A DNA stretch of 64,000 nucleotides from Streptomyces pseudovenezuelae (GCF_001513955.1 NZ_KQ948148.1:797905-861904), one strand, 5' to 3'; shown: positions 32,923 to 42,064, counted from the first letter of the stretch. Made by a program: numbers and translations. The notes: generated by a model not told the origin, from the sequence alone.

Positions 32923-35385
32923 ATGACCAGTATCGGTGTGGAGGTGGGCGCGCAGGCCGCGCGTTCCCGGGCCCTCGCCGTGCTGCGGATCCGCAGCCGT
33001 GCGCTGGCCGTGGCGCTGCTGCCCGCGGCGGTGGCCGTGGTGCTGCTCGCCGGAGGGTCCACCAGCCATCTCGTGGGCGGGTTCTGGGACACCGCCCGGC
33101 TGGTCATGTGCGTTCTCGGGGCCGTGGTGCTGCTCGCCGCCGGGGCCGTCGCCCTGGTCGTCGCCCGCGCCCGCCCCGCCGTCAGCCCGACCGTCGCGAT
33201 CGCCGAGGAGTCCGCGCCCGACCTTTACCGCATGGTGCGCGACCTCGCCGACCGCCTCGACGTCCCCGCCCCCTCCGCCATAGCGCTCACCCCGGACTGC
33301 GACAGCTGGCTGGAGGACCGCACCCACCCGGCCCACGGGCCGCCCCCGCAGGCCGGCCGGGAGGACGAGATCGCGGGCGTCCGCGGCTCCCACCGCGGTG
33401 TCCCGGCCGCACCGGTGCTGGTGATCGGTTCGCCGTTCCTGTGGTGGATGCGCGTCGGCGAACTGCGCGCGGTCCTCGCCCCGGTCGTCGCCGGTACGGG
33501 CCCCTCGGCCCACCCGGACATAGCTGCGGCCCGCCGTTTCGTACGGGGTCTGGACGCGGCGGTCGCCGTTGGCTCCGTTCCCGGCCGGTGTCGGCTCACC
33601 CGTGTGCTGTGCGCGGGCGTCGCCTGGGTGGCCCGCCTCCTGCTGCGCAGCTGCCGGGAGCACGCGACCCAGATGGAGCGCGGGGTCGCCGCCGCGGCCG
33701 CCGAGCGCGCACAGGCTGTGGACTACGGCCTCAGGATCGTGGCCCAGGAGCAGGTGGGCCTGGCGTACGCGGGCTGGGACCGGCTGCTGACCCGGGTCGC
33801 GCTCCCCGCCTGGCGGATGGGCCGCTGGCCCTCCCGGCTGGACGCGGGCGTGGTGGCCGCCCTCACCGAACTGTCCCGCCGCGACCGCCTGGCCGAGGGC
33901 TTCGCCTCCCGGCTGGGCGAGCGCCCCGCCTGCGACCTGCTCGAAGAGCCCGGCGCGATCGACGAGGCCGCGTCCCTGCTCGCCGCCCGCCTCTTCCACG
34001 GCGGGCCCGCGGAGACCGGCCCGGACTGGTCGCCGGTGGACTGGCAGGAGTACCCCGAAGAGGTCGTGGACCGGAAGTGGCGCCTGGACGCGGCCCGGCT
34101 CCACCGGGTCCTCGACGCACAGGGCGTGCGTCGGCCCCCGGAGACCACCGCACCGGACTCCGACGCCCCGACCCTCTCCCGAGTACTGACCCATTTGTCC
34201 GCACCTCAGTCTCCGGCCGTGGACAGGTCAGCCGACTCGATGCCACGGTCCTCGGCTGCCGAGGGGTCCACCGGTCCGGGGTCCGGGCCCGTGGCCGCCG
34301 ACGGGCCGGCGACCCGGATGCCACGGTCCTCAGCTGTCGCAGGGTCCGCTGGTCCGGTCCCGGAGCCCGAGGCCGTCGAGGAGTCAGCCGACCCGACCGC
34401 ACGGTCCCGGCCCGCCGATCGACCTGCCGGTCAGGCCATGCCGTCCGCGCCAGCGTCCGACCCTGCCGACCGGCCGTCGCAGCCCGCGGACGCCGACCAA
34501 TCTGCCGTGCAGTCCGTGCAGCCCGCTGCAGCGTCCAGCCACGCCGAACAACCGTCTGAGTCCGCCGCCGATCGACCTGCCGGTTCGGCTGCGGAGTCCG
34601 CGGCAGCGTCCGCCCCCGCCGACCGGCCCGTAAGTCCCGCGCCTCACCCCACGGCAGCCGACGAGCCCGTCCACCCGGCCCCGACCCACCCGGCCACCCG
34701 GGACTCCGCCGCAGCAGACCTCGTACCGGCTCCGCAGGACGACCGCATGGCGGCGAACCGCAACCCGGCCATGCCGGACGACCTCGCGGCCGCCCACAAC
34801 GACCCGATCCCGCTGGACGAACACGGGACCCCCCACAACGACTCCACCCCACCGACCAACCAAGCAGCCCTCCACGACGAGGCCACCCCCGAGGGCCCAC
34901 CCGCCCCCGACGACGAAACTCGCACCGAGGACGACGAACCCCGCCCCGGCGAGACCCACGACACCCACGACACCCACAACCTCACCGAAGCCGCCGGCGT
35001 AGAAGCCGAAAGCCTCGCCGCAGCTCTCAGTGCCGAGCTCGCCCGTGAGGAAGCCGCCGCCCCCCACTCCCGTACCGCCGCTCCCGACTTCGCCCCCTGG
35101 GACGACACCGCCCTGCCCCTCTTCCCGCTGCAGCCCCCTCGCAGCGCCCGCGAGCTGCTGACCGACCACGTCACCGCGATGGTCTGCTGCGCAGCGATCG
35201 ACACCGCCGGTGCCACCCCCGGCCTGGACTGGCTCGACGGCCCCTCGCTCCTCATCAACGGCGAGCGCGCCGCCGACCTCGCCCCCCGCGTCCTGAGCCT
35301 CGTGGAGGACGGCGACCCGGCCCCGCTGCGTGCCTGGCTGGTCAAGTCGGGGATACGCCCGGAGAAGCCGGTCCGTCTCGTCTGA
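32923..35385 (+). CDS. Membrane protein with degenerate M48-like peptidase region and long disordered tail
   Basis: The protein has 820 residues. Two hydrophobic helices lie at about residues 28-45 and 57-81. The next part (LYRMVRDLADRLDVPAPSAIALTPDC, then APVLVIGSPFLWWMRVGELRAVLAPVVAGTG at 163-193) follows the order of M48/HtpX-type metallopeptidases, but the expected HExxH after ELRAVLA reads PVVAG, so it should be inactive. Residues 400-690 are Pro/Ala/Ser-rich with repeated PRSSA and DRPAG blocks and then acidic. A conserved-looking end (SARELLTDHVTAMVCCAAIDTAGATPGLDWLDG) closes it. ATG at 32923 has GGGAGGGGG upstream. Function unknown; I infer a membrane-linked scaffold or regulator. Confidence 0.75.
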   Translation: MTSIGVEVGAQAARSRALAVLRIRSRALAVALLPAAVAVVLLAGGSTSHLVGGFWDTARLVMCVLGAVVLLAAGAVALVVARARPAVSPTVAIAEESAPDLYRMVRDLADRLDVPAPSAIALTPDCDSWLEDRTHPAHGPPPQAGREDEIAGVRGSHRGVPAAPVLVIGSPFLWWMRVGELRAVLAPVVAGTGPSAHPDIAAARRFVRGLDAAVAVGSVPGRCRLTRVLCAGVAWVARLLLRSCREHATQMERGVAAAAAERAQAVDYGLRIVAQEQVGLAYAGWDRLLTRVALPAWRMGRWPSRLDAGVVAALTELSRRDRLAEGFASRLGERPACDLLEEPGAIDEAASLLAARLFHGGPAETGPDWSPVDWQEYPEEVVDRKWRLDAARLHRVLDAQGVRRPPETTAPDSDAPTLSRVLTHLSAPQSPAVDRSADSMPRSSAAEGSTGPGSGPVAADGPATRMPRSSAVAGSAGPVPEPEAVEESADPTARSRPADRPAGQAMPSAPASDPADRPSQPADADQSAVQSVQPAAASSHAEQPSESAADRPAGSAAESAAASAPADRPVSPAPHPTAADEPVHPAPTHPATRDSAAADLVPAPQDDRMAANRNPAMPDDLAAAHNDPIPLDEHGTPHNDSTPPTNQAALHDEATPEGPPAPDDETRTEDDEPRPGETHDTHDTHNLTEAAGVEAESLAAALSAELAREEAAAPHSRTAAPDFAPWDDTALPLFPLQPPRSARELLTDHVTAMVCCAAIDTAGATPGLDWLDGPSLLINGERAADLAPRVLSLVEDGDPAPLRAWLVKSGIRPEKPVRLV

Positions 35386-35597
35386 AGAGACGGAATGCCC
35401 TCTTCCACTTTCGGCCAATACGCGACGAATAGTGACAGTCCGAGTGCGGAATGTGATGTGCTGGGACCGATCGCGCACATGGCAAGGGCGCGCGCCATAG
35501 GACAGGCGCACGACACATGCCCGGCACGCGACGACACCGCACGCGTACACAGCACCGCGCAGGGACGACGACGGGGGCACGAGGGAGGGGAGCGACC

Positions 35598-37112
35598 ATG
35601 GCGCCAGGTCCGGAGCAGATCCGCCGCTGGGAGTCGGGAGCACTCGCGCACGCCGTGACGGACCCCTTCGGCCAGGGCCCCGTCCCCTGGCTGCGCGGCA
35701 GTGAGACGTACTTCGACGACACCGGCCAGGTGGTCCCCTGGTACGTCGAGACGGACCCCGCCCACACCTCGAAGGAGGGCGCCCCGCGCGTCCGCCTCCC
35801 CTCCCCCCGCAGCGCGCCCGGCGGAGGGCCCCGCTCGGCCGACGACGTCCGCCGGCAGATCAAGGGCTTCGCCTCGACCGGCGCGGTGGCCCCCGGCGAG
35901 GCCGTCGACTTCCACATCACCGTCGACCCGCCGCAGGAGTTCGGTGTCGACATCTACCGCATCGGCCACTACGGCGGCGACGGAGCGGCGAAGGTCACCA
36001 CCAGCCCCCGTCTCTCCGGCATCGTCCAGCCCCCGCCGCTGACCGCGGACCGCACGGTCTCCTGTCACCACTGGTGGCTGTCCTGGCGCCTGCAGATCCC
36101 GTCGTACTGGAGCATCGGCGCGTATGTCGCCGTCCTCACCACCGCCGACGGCTACCGCTCGCACATCCCCTTCACGGTCCGCGACAACCACCCCGCCGAC
36201 CTCCTGCTCCTGCTGCCCGACGTGACCTGGCAGGCGTACAACCTCTACCCGGAGGACGGCCGCACCGGCGCCAGCCTCTACCACGCCTGGGACGAACAGG
36301 GCCGGCTCCTCGGCGAGTCCGACGCCGCGACCACGGTCTCCTTCGACCGGCCGTACGCGGGCGCGGGCCTGCCGATGCATGTGGGCCACGCCTACGACTT
36401 CATCCGCTTCGCCGAGCGCTACGGCTACGACCTGGCCTACGCCGACGCCCGCGACCTGCACGCCGGCCATCTCGACCCCACCCGCTACCGGGGCCTGGTC
36501 TTCCCCGGCCACGACGAGTACTGGTCGACGGCCATGCGCCGCACCGTCGAGGGAGCCCGGGACAGCGGCACCTCGCTGGTCTTCCTGTCCGCCAACACCA
36601 TGTACTGGCAGGTCGAGTTGGGCCCCTCGCCGTCCGGTGTCCCCGACCGTCTGCTCACCTGCCGAAAACGCAGGGGGCCGGGAAAACCGGCGCTCTGGCG
36701 CGAAGCCGACCGGCCCGAACAGCAGGTGGTCGGCATCCAGTACGCGGGAAGGGTGCCCGAGCCCCACCCCTTGATCGTCCGCAACGCCGACCACTGGCTG
36801 TGGGACGCGACCGGCGCGCACGAGGGAGACGAGATCGACGGGCTGGTCGCGGGTGAGGCCGACCGGTACTTCCCGCGCACCCCGCTGCCCGAGCACGACG
36901 ACCGCATCCTGCTCGCCCACTCGCCCTACGCCGACAGCGAGGGCGCCCAGCGCCACCAGGAGACGTCCCTGTACCGCGCCCCCTCCGGCGCGCTGGTCTT
37001 CGCGGCCGGCACCTTCGCCTGGTCCCCGGCACTGGACCGCCCGGGCCATGTCGACACCCGTGTCCAGCGCGCCACCGCCAACCTCCTGGACCGCATCTGC
37101 AAGCGTGACTGA
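35598..37112 (+). CDS. N,N-dimethylformamidase beta-subunit-like protein
   Basis: The 504-residue protein starts with a beta-rich part (AVDFHITVDPPQEFGVDIYRIGHYGGDGA), then LLLLPDVTWQAYNLYPEDGRTGASLYHAW, MHVGHAYDFIRFAERYGYDLAYADARDLH and YRGLVFPGHDEYWSTAMRRTVEGARDSGTSLVFLSANTMYWQVE. This matches the large-subunit-like C-terminal domain of dimethylformamidase (a class-I-amidotransferase-like fold), usually of unknown substrate in Streptomyces. No small subunit gene is adjacent. ATG at 35598 is preceded by GGAGGGGAG. It lies 103 bp upstream of purC; no clear terminator separates them. Confidence 0.8.
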   Translation: MAPGPEQIRRWESGALAHAVTDPFGQGPVPWLRGSETYFDDTGQVVPWYVETDPAHTSKEGAPRVRLPSPRSAPGGGPRSADDVRRQIKGFASTGAVAPGEAVDFHITVDPPQEFGVDIYRIGHYGGDGAAKVTTSPRLSGIVQPPPLTADRTVSCHHWWLSWRLQIPSYWSIGAYVAVLTTADGYRSHIPFTVRDNHPADLLLLLPDVTWQAYNLYPEDGRTGASLYHAWDEQGRLLGESDAATTVSFDRPYAGAGLPMHVGHAYDFIRFAERYGYDLAYADARDLHAGHLDPTRYRGLVFPGHDEYWSTAMRRTVEGARDSGTSLVFLSANTMYWQVELGPSPSGVPDRLLTCRKRRGPGKPALWREADRPEQQVVGIQYAGRVPEPHPLIVRNADHWLWDATGAHEGDEIDGLVAGEADRYFPRTPLPEHDDRILLAHSPYADSEGAQRHQETSLYRAPSGALVFAAGTFAWSPALDRPGHVDTRVQRATANLLDRICKRD

Positions 37113-37215
37113 GCCCACGCGAGGCACTCGCCCAGGACCGCAGCACACCCCAAGTCCAAGGTCAGCCGCCTGTGCGGGACAATCGACGCGTTGGACATAG
37201 CCACGGGGAGGAACC

Positions 37216-38115
37216 GTGTCCGGATTCGTAGAAAAGCCCGAGCCGCTCCAGGTTCCGGGCCTGGTGCACCTGCACACCGGAAAGGTGCGCGAGCTGTACC
37301 AGAACGAGGCGGGCGACCTCGTGATGGTCGCCAGTGACCGCCTGTCCGCCTATGACTGGGTGCTGCCGACCGAGATCCCCGACAAGGGCCGGGTGCTCAC
37401 CCAGTTGTCCCTGTGGTGGTTCGACCAGCTCGCCGACCTGATGCCGAACCACGTGCTGAGCACGGACGTCCCGGAAGGCGCCCCCGCCGACTGGGCCGGC
37501 CGCACCCTGGTCTGCAAGTCGCTCCGGATGGTCCCCGTCGAGGCCGTCGCCCGCGGCTACCTCACCGGCTCGGGCCTGGTGGAGTACAACGACTCCCGCA
37601 CGGTGTGCGGCCTCGCCCTTCCCGAGGGGCTCGAAGACGGCTCGGAACTCCCTGCCCCGATCTTCACCCCGGCCACCAAGGCCGCCGTCGGCGAGCACGA
37701 CGAGAACGTCTCCTACGAGGAGGTCGCCCGCCAGGTCGGCGCGGACACCGCCGCCGAGCTGCGTCAGGCGACCCTCGCGGTGTACTCGCGGGGCCGGGAC
37801 ATCGCCCGGGACCGGGGGATCATCCTCGCGGACACCAAGTTCGAGTTCGGCTTCGACGGGGACACCCTCGTCATCGCGGACGAGGTCCTCACCCCGGACT
37901 CCTCCCGCTTCTGGCCGGCCGAGCAGTGGGAGCCGGGGCACCCGCAGCCGTCGTACGACAAGCAGTTCGTGCGCGACTGGCTGACCTCGGCGGAGTCCGG
38001 CTGGGACAGGAAGAGCGAGCAGCCTCCGCCGCCGCTGCCGCAGGAGGTCGTGGACCGCACCCGCGCCAAGTACATCGAGGCGTACGAGCGCCTGACGGGC
38101 ACGAGCTGGTCGTAA
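37216..38115 (+). CDS. purC: Phosphoribosylaminoimidazole-succinocarboxamide synthase
   Basis: The 299-residue protein has LHTGKVRELYQNEAGDLVMVASDRLSAYDWVLP, RMVPVEAVARGYLTGSG, IFTPATKAAVGEHDENVS, and LADTKFEFGFDGDTLVIADEVLTPDSSRFWP, all SAICAR synthetase signatures. It adds aspartate to CAIR with ATP, step 8 of IMP synthesis. GTG start with GGGGAGG upstream. It ends at a strong terminator shared with tRNA-Gly. Confidence 0.96.
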   Translation: MSGFVEKPEPLQVPGLVHLHTGKVRELYQNEAGDLVMVASDRLSAYDWVLPTEIPDKGRVLTQLSLWWFDQLADLMPNHVLSTDVPEGAPADWAGRTLVCKSLRMVPVEAVARGYLTGSGLVEYNDSRTVCGLALPEGLEDGSELPAPIFTPATKAAVGEHDENVSYEEVARQVGADTAAELRQATLAVYSRGRDIARDRGIILADTKFEFGFDGDTLVIADEVLTPDSSRFWPAEQWEPGHPQPSYDKQFVRDWLTSAESGWDRKSEQPPPPLPQEVVDRTRAKYIEAYERLTGTSWS

Positions 38116-38119
38116 CGCG

Positions 38120-38149
38120 AAAGGCCCCCGGTGGGAACCGGGGGCCTTT
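38120..38149. terminator. Bidirectional terminator between purC and tRNA-Gly
   Basis: A perfect 13-bp stem AAAGGCCCCCGGT / ACCGGGGGCCTTT with loop GGGA. It follows purC on the plus strand and tRNA-Gly on the minus strand, and the A/T ends give U-runs both ways. Confidence 0.88.
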
Positions 38150-38159
38150 GCCGAAACGG

Positions 38160-38232
38160 AGCGAACGACGAGGTTCGAACTCGCGACCTCAACCTTGGCA
38201 AGGTTGCGCTCTACCAACTGAGCTACGTTCGC
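38160..38232 (-). tRNA. tRNA-Gly (anticodon GCC), copy 1
   Basis: Acceptor arms GCGAACG / CGTTCGC. Anticodon arm CAACC-TTGCCAA-GGTTG gives GCC, reading GGC/GGU. The body is identical to the copy at 41992 apart from the acceptor stem (GCGAACG versus GCGGACG) and one T-arm base pair region. CCA not encoded. Confidence 0.95.
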
Positions 38233-38254
38233 ATGCGCCGTGGCGCGAGAACCA

Positions 38255-38869
38255 CTATACCCAACCTCGCTCCCGCGCGAGCCGCACGGCCGCGTGACGG
38301 TTCTCGGCGCCGAGTTTGGAGACGGCCGACGACAGGTAGTTCCGGACGGTTCCCTGGGACAGCGCGGCCCGTTCGGCGATCTCGGCGACGGGCGCCCCGT
38401 CGGCGGCGAGTTCCAGTACCTCGGCCTCCCGCGCGGTCAGCGGGGAGTCCCCGGCGGAGATCGCGTCGGCGGCCAACTCGGGGTCCACGTAACGGTTTCC
38501 CGCGTGCACCGTGCGGATGATCTCCGCGAGCCGCTGCGCGCTCACGGTCTTCGGGACGAACCCCCGCACACCCGCCGCCAGAGCCCGCTTGAGGTGCCCC
38601 GGCCGTCCGTGACCGGTGACGATCAGGACCTTGCAGGCGGGCAGTTCGGTCCGCAGGGATGTGGCGACCTTCACACCGTCCGCGCCGGGCATCTGCAGAT
38701 CCAGTACGGCGACGTCGGGTCCGTGCGCCCGGGCCATCGCCAGCGCCTCGGGGCCGGTCGCCGCCTCCGCGACGACCGCCAGGTCGTCCTCCAGCGAGAG
38801 CAGCGCGGCGAGCGCGCCCCGGATCAGATGCTCGTCGTCGGCGAGCAGGATGCGCACGCTCTCGCTCAC
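38255..38869 (-). CDS. NarL/LuxR-type response regulator
   Basis: The 204-residue protein has a receiver domain with acidic pocket DD11-12, phosphoacceptor Asp57 (AVLDLQMPG), Thr85 and Lys107, and a C-terminal LuxR HTH (LTAREAEVLELAADGAPVAEIAERAALSQGTVRNYLSSAVSKLGAENRHAAVRLA). This is the DesR-like subgroup. It overlaps the kinase gene by 4 bp (ATGA) and is the last of four genes with an ABC transporter. The likely target is the TGACA-TGTCA palindrome before the operon. Confidence 0.92.
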   Translation of the reverse strand: MSESVRILLADDEHLIRGALAALLSLEDDLAVVAEAATGPEALAMARAHGPDVAVLDLQMPGADGVKVATSLRTELPACKVLIVTGHGRPGHLKRALAAGVRGFVPKTVSAQRLAEIIRTVHAGNRYVDPELAADAISAGDSPLTAREAEVLELAADGAPVAEIAERAALSQGTVRNYLSSAVSKLGAENRHAAVRLARERGWV

Positions 38870-40116
38870 GCGTTCCCCTCCGCCGCCAGCGGCATCTCCG
38901 CCACCCTTGGCACCTCCATCGCCAGTGGCACCTCAGCCACCAGCCGGAACGCACCCTGCCGCACCGGTCCCGCCTCCAATGTCCCGGCCACCGCCGCGAG
39001 CCGTTCCCGAAGCCCGGCCAGCCCGGATCCACCGGTACCGCCCGACGATCTCAGCACCCCGTCGTTCTCCACGGTCAGCACCACTCGCTCCTCCTCCGTC
39101 CGTACGGCCACCGTGCACCGCTTGGCGTCCCCGTGCCGCAGGACGTTCGTGGTGGCCTCCCGCACCACCCAGCCCAGCGCCGACTGCACCTCGGCGGGCA
39201 GCCCGGCCGGCTCCCCGGTGACCTCGCAGTCGATCCCCGCGGCGGTCAGCACCCCTCGCGCTCCCGCCAGTTCGGCCCCGAGGTTGGCCTCGCGGTAGCC
39301 CCGTACGACATCCCGCACCTCCCGCTGTGTCTCCTGCGCGATCCGCTGCACCTCGGTCATCTGGTCCACGGCCTCCTCCCGGCCGCGCCGAGCGAGCTGC
39401 ACGGCCAGCTCGCTCTTCAGCGCGATCACCGCGAGGTTCCGCCCCATCACGTCGTGCAGGTCCCGCCCGAACCGCAGCCGCTCCTCCGCGACGGCGAGCC
39501 GGGCGCGGGTCTCGCGGGCCTCGTCGAGCTCGTAGACGGCGGTGAGCAGCCACACCGAGAAGACCGAGGTGAAAGCGAAGAACCCGGCACCGAGAAGCAC
39601 GGCGACCGCAGTCGCCAGGGCCGCCGGACCGGGCATCCCCAGCGGGAAGGCGATGCCCCCCGCGCCCGCCGCGAAGCCCGCCACGAGGCCGAAGATCCGT
39701 TTCCGGTCCCGTATCCCCAGCGCGATCGCTCCGGCGCCGAAGATCAGCACGACCGCGAAGATCCCGCCGGCCGCGGCGTCGACGTCCTCACCGCTCGGCC
39801 CGTGTTCCGTGATCGCGATGGCCGTCGTGGCGACCGCGGCGGTGATCGCGCCGAGTGTCCACAGCATGTGGACGGGCTGCTCACGGCTGCCGCGCGTCCA
39901 GTCCAGCGCCCTGGAAGCGGCCACCGCACAGGTCACGGCGTGCCCGCCCAGCATCACCAGCAGCAAGGCGGTCAGCCAGCCCGGCATCGCACCGAACAGC
40001 GGCACCCCGACCGCGGCGACCTCGGCCACCGCGAAGAAGTGGAACGACCACCGGGTGTACGTCTCGACCTTCGCCGGTGTGCTCTTCCGCCGCCACCAGC
40101 CCCCCGCCTCGCGCAT
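38866..40116 (-). CDS. Sensor histidine kinase (DesK-like, HisKA_3)
   Basis: The 416-residue protein has about five or six membrane helices, then a coiled stretch and the H-box FGRDLHDVMGRNLAVIALKSELA with His221. The ATPase domain has VVREATTNVLRHGDAKRC (N-box) and GGTGGSGLAGLRERLAAVAG (G-box). It should phosphorylate the neighbouring regulator in response to a membrane or ligand signal. The ATG at 40116 is preceded by GGGGAGAG and lies 14 bp after the permease stop. An upstream in-frame extension into the permease gene is not the true start. Confidence 0.9.
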   Translation of the reverse strand: MREAGGWWRRKSTPAKVETYTRWSFHFFAVAEVAAVGVPLFGAMPGWLTALLLVMLGGHAVTCAVAASRALDWTRGSREQPVHMLWTLGAITAAVATTAIAITEHGPSGEDVDAAAGGIFAVVLIFGAGAIALGIRDRKRIFGLVAGFAAGAGGIAFPLGMPGPAALATAVAVLLGAGFFAFTSVFSVWLLTAVYELDEARETRARLAVAEERLRFGRDLHDVMGRNLAVIALKSELAVQLARRGREEAVDQMTEVQRIAQETQREVRDVVRGYREANLGAELAGARGVLTAAGIDCEVTGEPAGLPAEVQSALGWVVREATTNVLRHGDAKRCTVAVRTEEERVVLTVENDGVLRSSGGTGGSGLAGLRERLAAVAGTLEAGPVRQGAFRLVAEVPLAMEVPRVAEMPLAAEGNA

Positions 40117-40130
40117 GCTCTCCCCGTACG

Positions 40131-40904
40131 TCAGCGCCTCGGCTCCCACCGGAACCACCGTCCCACAGCAAACACCGCCAGGACGGTCCAGGCCAGCGCG
40201 GTCGCGAGGGCGCCCAGTGCCTCGTACACCGACAGGGTGCCCGTCCAGCCGCCGCGGATCAGGGTGATCACGGGGGACAGGGGCAGCAGCTCGCACACCG
40301 ACGCGAGCCGGTCGGGCAGCAGCTCCAGGGGCACGGTGACGCCCGAGAGGGTCATCGAGACCAGGACGAACGGCAACGTGGTGACCTGCGCGCTCTCCAC
40401 GGTCCGGGTCACGGCGGCCGTCACGGCCGCCAGGGCCGCGCACATCACCAGCCCCAACAGCAGTCCCAGGACCGCGAGATGGGGCGCGTGCGGCGCGGGC
40501 AGGTCGAGCAGGACCGTGCTTCCGGCCACCAGCACCAGGGACTGCACGATCCCGGTCGCGCCGACCGGCAGCGCGGTTCCGCCCAGGATCTCGCCGTCCC
40601 GCAGCTCCCCGGTGCGCAGCCGCTTCAGCACGAGTTCCTCGCGCCGGGTGGTGTAGACGCCGACGAGGGCGCTGTAGACCCCGAACAGCAGGGCGAAACC
40701 GATCGCGGCGGGCAGCAGCACCAGGCCGACGCTCAGCCCGGACTCCTCGACGTCCATGCCGTCCACGAAGGACCGCAGGCTGAACGGCAGCACGAGCGGG
40801 ATCAGAACGGCCGTGAGGAGCGTGGCCTTGCTCCGCCCGAGCAGTGTGAGCTCGGCCCGGGCGAGCGCGCCCAGCCGCCCGGTGGGGGTGGTGAGGGAGC
40901 TCAT
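40131..40904 (-). CDS. ABC-2 type transporter permease
   Basis: The 257-residue protein has about six helices: ATLLTAVLIPLVLPFSL, LSVGLVLLPAAIGFALLFGVYSALVGVY, VQSLVLVAGSTVLLDLP, LAVLGLLLGLVMCAALAAVTAAV, TLPFVLVSMTLSGVTVPLELLP and ALATALAWTVLAVFAV. REELVLKRLRTGEL between helices is typical of drug-type ABC-2 exporters. It overlaps the ATPase gene by 4 bp and should form an exporter with it. Such BceAB/DrrAB-like sets with a two-component system often answer to peptides or drugs; the substrate is unknown. Confidence 0.88.
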   Translation of the reverse strand: MSSLTTPTGRLGALARAELTLLGRSKATLLTAVLIPLVLPFSLRSFVDGMDVEESGLSVGLVLLPAAIGFALLFGVYSALVGVYTTRREELVLKRLRTGELRDGEILGGTALPVGATGIVQSLVLVAGSTVLLDLPAPHAPHLAVLGLLLGLVMCAALAAVTAAVTRTVESAQVTTLPFVLVSMTLSGVTVPLELLPDRLASVCELLPLSPVITLIRGGWTGTLSVYEALGALATALAWTVLAVFAVGRWFRWEPRR

Positions 40905-41839
40905 GCCGCCACCTCTTCGCGGGCCGCGATCCCGAGGAACGCCTCCTCCAGCGAGGCCGACCGCACATCGAGCCGCCGCAGCTCGACCCCGGCGCGCTCG
41001 GCCCAGGTCAGCAGCCCGGTGGCCGCCCGCTGCAGCTCATGCGTCCGCAGCCGTACGACGCTCCCGGCGACCTCGTGCCCGCAGACCCCCAGTTCCGCGA
41101 GCGGTGGCAGATCCCCCACGAAGTACCCGTGCGGCAGCTCGAAGGAGATCCTGGCCGGCTGGGCGGCGGTCACCTCGGCCGGTGTCCCCGTGGCCGCGAT
41201 CCGCCCCTCGTGCAGGATCGCCAGCCGGTCGGCGAGATCCTCGGCCTCCTCCAGGTAGTGCGTGGTGAGCAGCACGGTCGTCCCCCCGTCGCGCAGGGCC
41301 CGCACCAACTCCCAGGTGTCCCGGCGTCCTTCGGCGTCGAGGCCGGTCGTCGGCTCGTCGAGGAACAGCACCTCGGGGTCGCCGAGCAGCGCGAGCGCCA
41401 GGTCGAGCCGCCGTCGTTCGCCCCCGGACAGCTGCTTGACCCGTACGCCGGTCCGCCGGGCGAGCCCGACGAGTTCCAGCACCTCCCGCGGCGGCCGGGC
41501 CCCGCTGACGCAGCCGGCCCACATCCGCGCGGTCTCCTCCACGGTCAGCTCGGAGGGAAAGCCGCCCTCCTGGAGCATCACCCCGGTCCGCGGGCGGACG
41601 GCGGCCCGCTCGGTGTACGGATCGTGTCCGAGGACGCGGATCCGTCCGTCGCTCGGCCGGGCGAGCCCTTCGAGGAGTTCGACCGTGGAGGTCTTGCCGG
41701 CGCCGTTGGTGCCGAGCAGGGCGAAGACCTCCGCGCGGCGCACAGAGAAACCGATCCCCCGCACCGCCTCGAACCCGCCCCCGTACACACGCCGTAGGCC
41801 GGTGACCTCAATCACGTGTTCGTGTTCGTCGGTGTTCAT
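40901..41839 (-). CDS. ABC transporter ATP-binding protein (drug-exporter type)
   Basis: The 312-residue protein has Walker A LLGTNGAGKTSTVELLEGL, signature QLSGGERRRLDLALALLG, Walker B VLFLDEPTTGLD and the H-loop LLTTHYLEEAEDLADRL. The C-terminal extension (about residues 220-312) is that of DrrA-type ATPases. It is the first gene of the four-gene minus-strand operon (ATPase, permease, kinase, regulator). The ATG at 41839 has no strong Shine-Dalgarno. Confidence 0.92.
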   Translation of the reverse strand: MNTDEHEHVIEVTGLRRVYGGGFEAVRGIGFSVRRAEVFALLGTNGAGKTSTVELLEGLARPSDGRIRVLGHDPYTERAAVRPRTGVMLQEGGFPSELTVEETARMWAGCVSGARPPREVLELVGLARRTGVRVKQLSGGERRRLDLALALLGDPEVLFLDEPTTGLDAEGRRDTWELVRALRDGGTTVLLTTHYLEEAEDLADRLAILHEGRIAATGTPAEVTAAQPARISFELPHGYFVGDLPPLAELGVCGHEVAGSVVRLRTHELQRAATGLLTWAERAGVELRRLDVRSASLEEAFLGIAAREEVAA

Positions 41840-41897
41840 GAAGCCAGCGTCCCGGCGGACCGGAGGCGACAGCAGTGCGCGCTGTCACCACTCCGTA

Positions 41898-41909
41898 TGA
41901 CAAATGTCA
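41898..41909. promoter_or_regulatory. TGACA-AA-TGTCA palindrome before the ABC/two-component operon
   Basis: The perfect 12-bp inverted repeat TGACAAATGTCA lies 59 bp before the ATPase start. NarL-family regulators bind short inverted repeats, so it is a good candidate site for the operon's own response regulator (inference). Confidence 0.5.
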
Positions 41910-41956
41910 GTCAGACGTCCCGGCACCCGGACGACCAGCCGGCCGCGGGCATGAAA

Positions 41957-41984
41957 AAGCCCCCCGGCAGAAACCGGAGGGCTT
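41957..41984 (-). terminator. Terminator of the tRNA-Gly pair
   Basis: AAGCCCCCCGG / CCGGAGGGCTT with one mismatch and loop CAGAAA; followed on the minus strand by a run of T (AAAAA at 41954-41958 on the plus strand). Confidence 0.8.
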
Positions 41985-41991
41985 GATTCAG

Positions 41992-42064
41992 AGCGGACGA
42001 CGAGGCTCGAACTCGCGACCTCAACCTTGGCAAGGTTGCGCTCTACCAACTGAGCTACGTCCGC
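41992..42064 (-). tRNA. tRNA-Gly (anticodon GCC), copy 2
   Basis: Acceptor arms GCGGACG / CGTCCGC; anticodon arm CAACC-TTGCCAA-GGTTG gives GCC. It follows tRNA-Gly(TCC) by 83 bp on the same strand with no terminator between, so the two are probably one transcript. Confidence 0.95.

Noticed and set aside
38866..40968. A longer kinase frame reaching into the ABC permease gene
   Set aside because: The extension is in another frame of a clear permease gene and the ATG at 40116 has its own ribosome-binding site.
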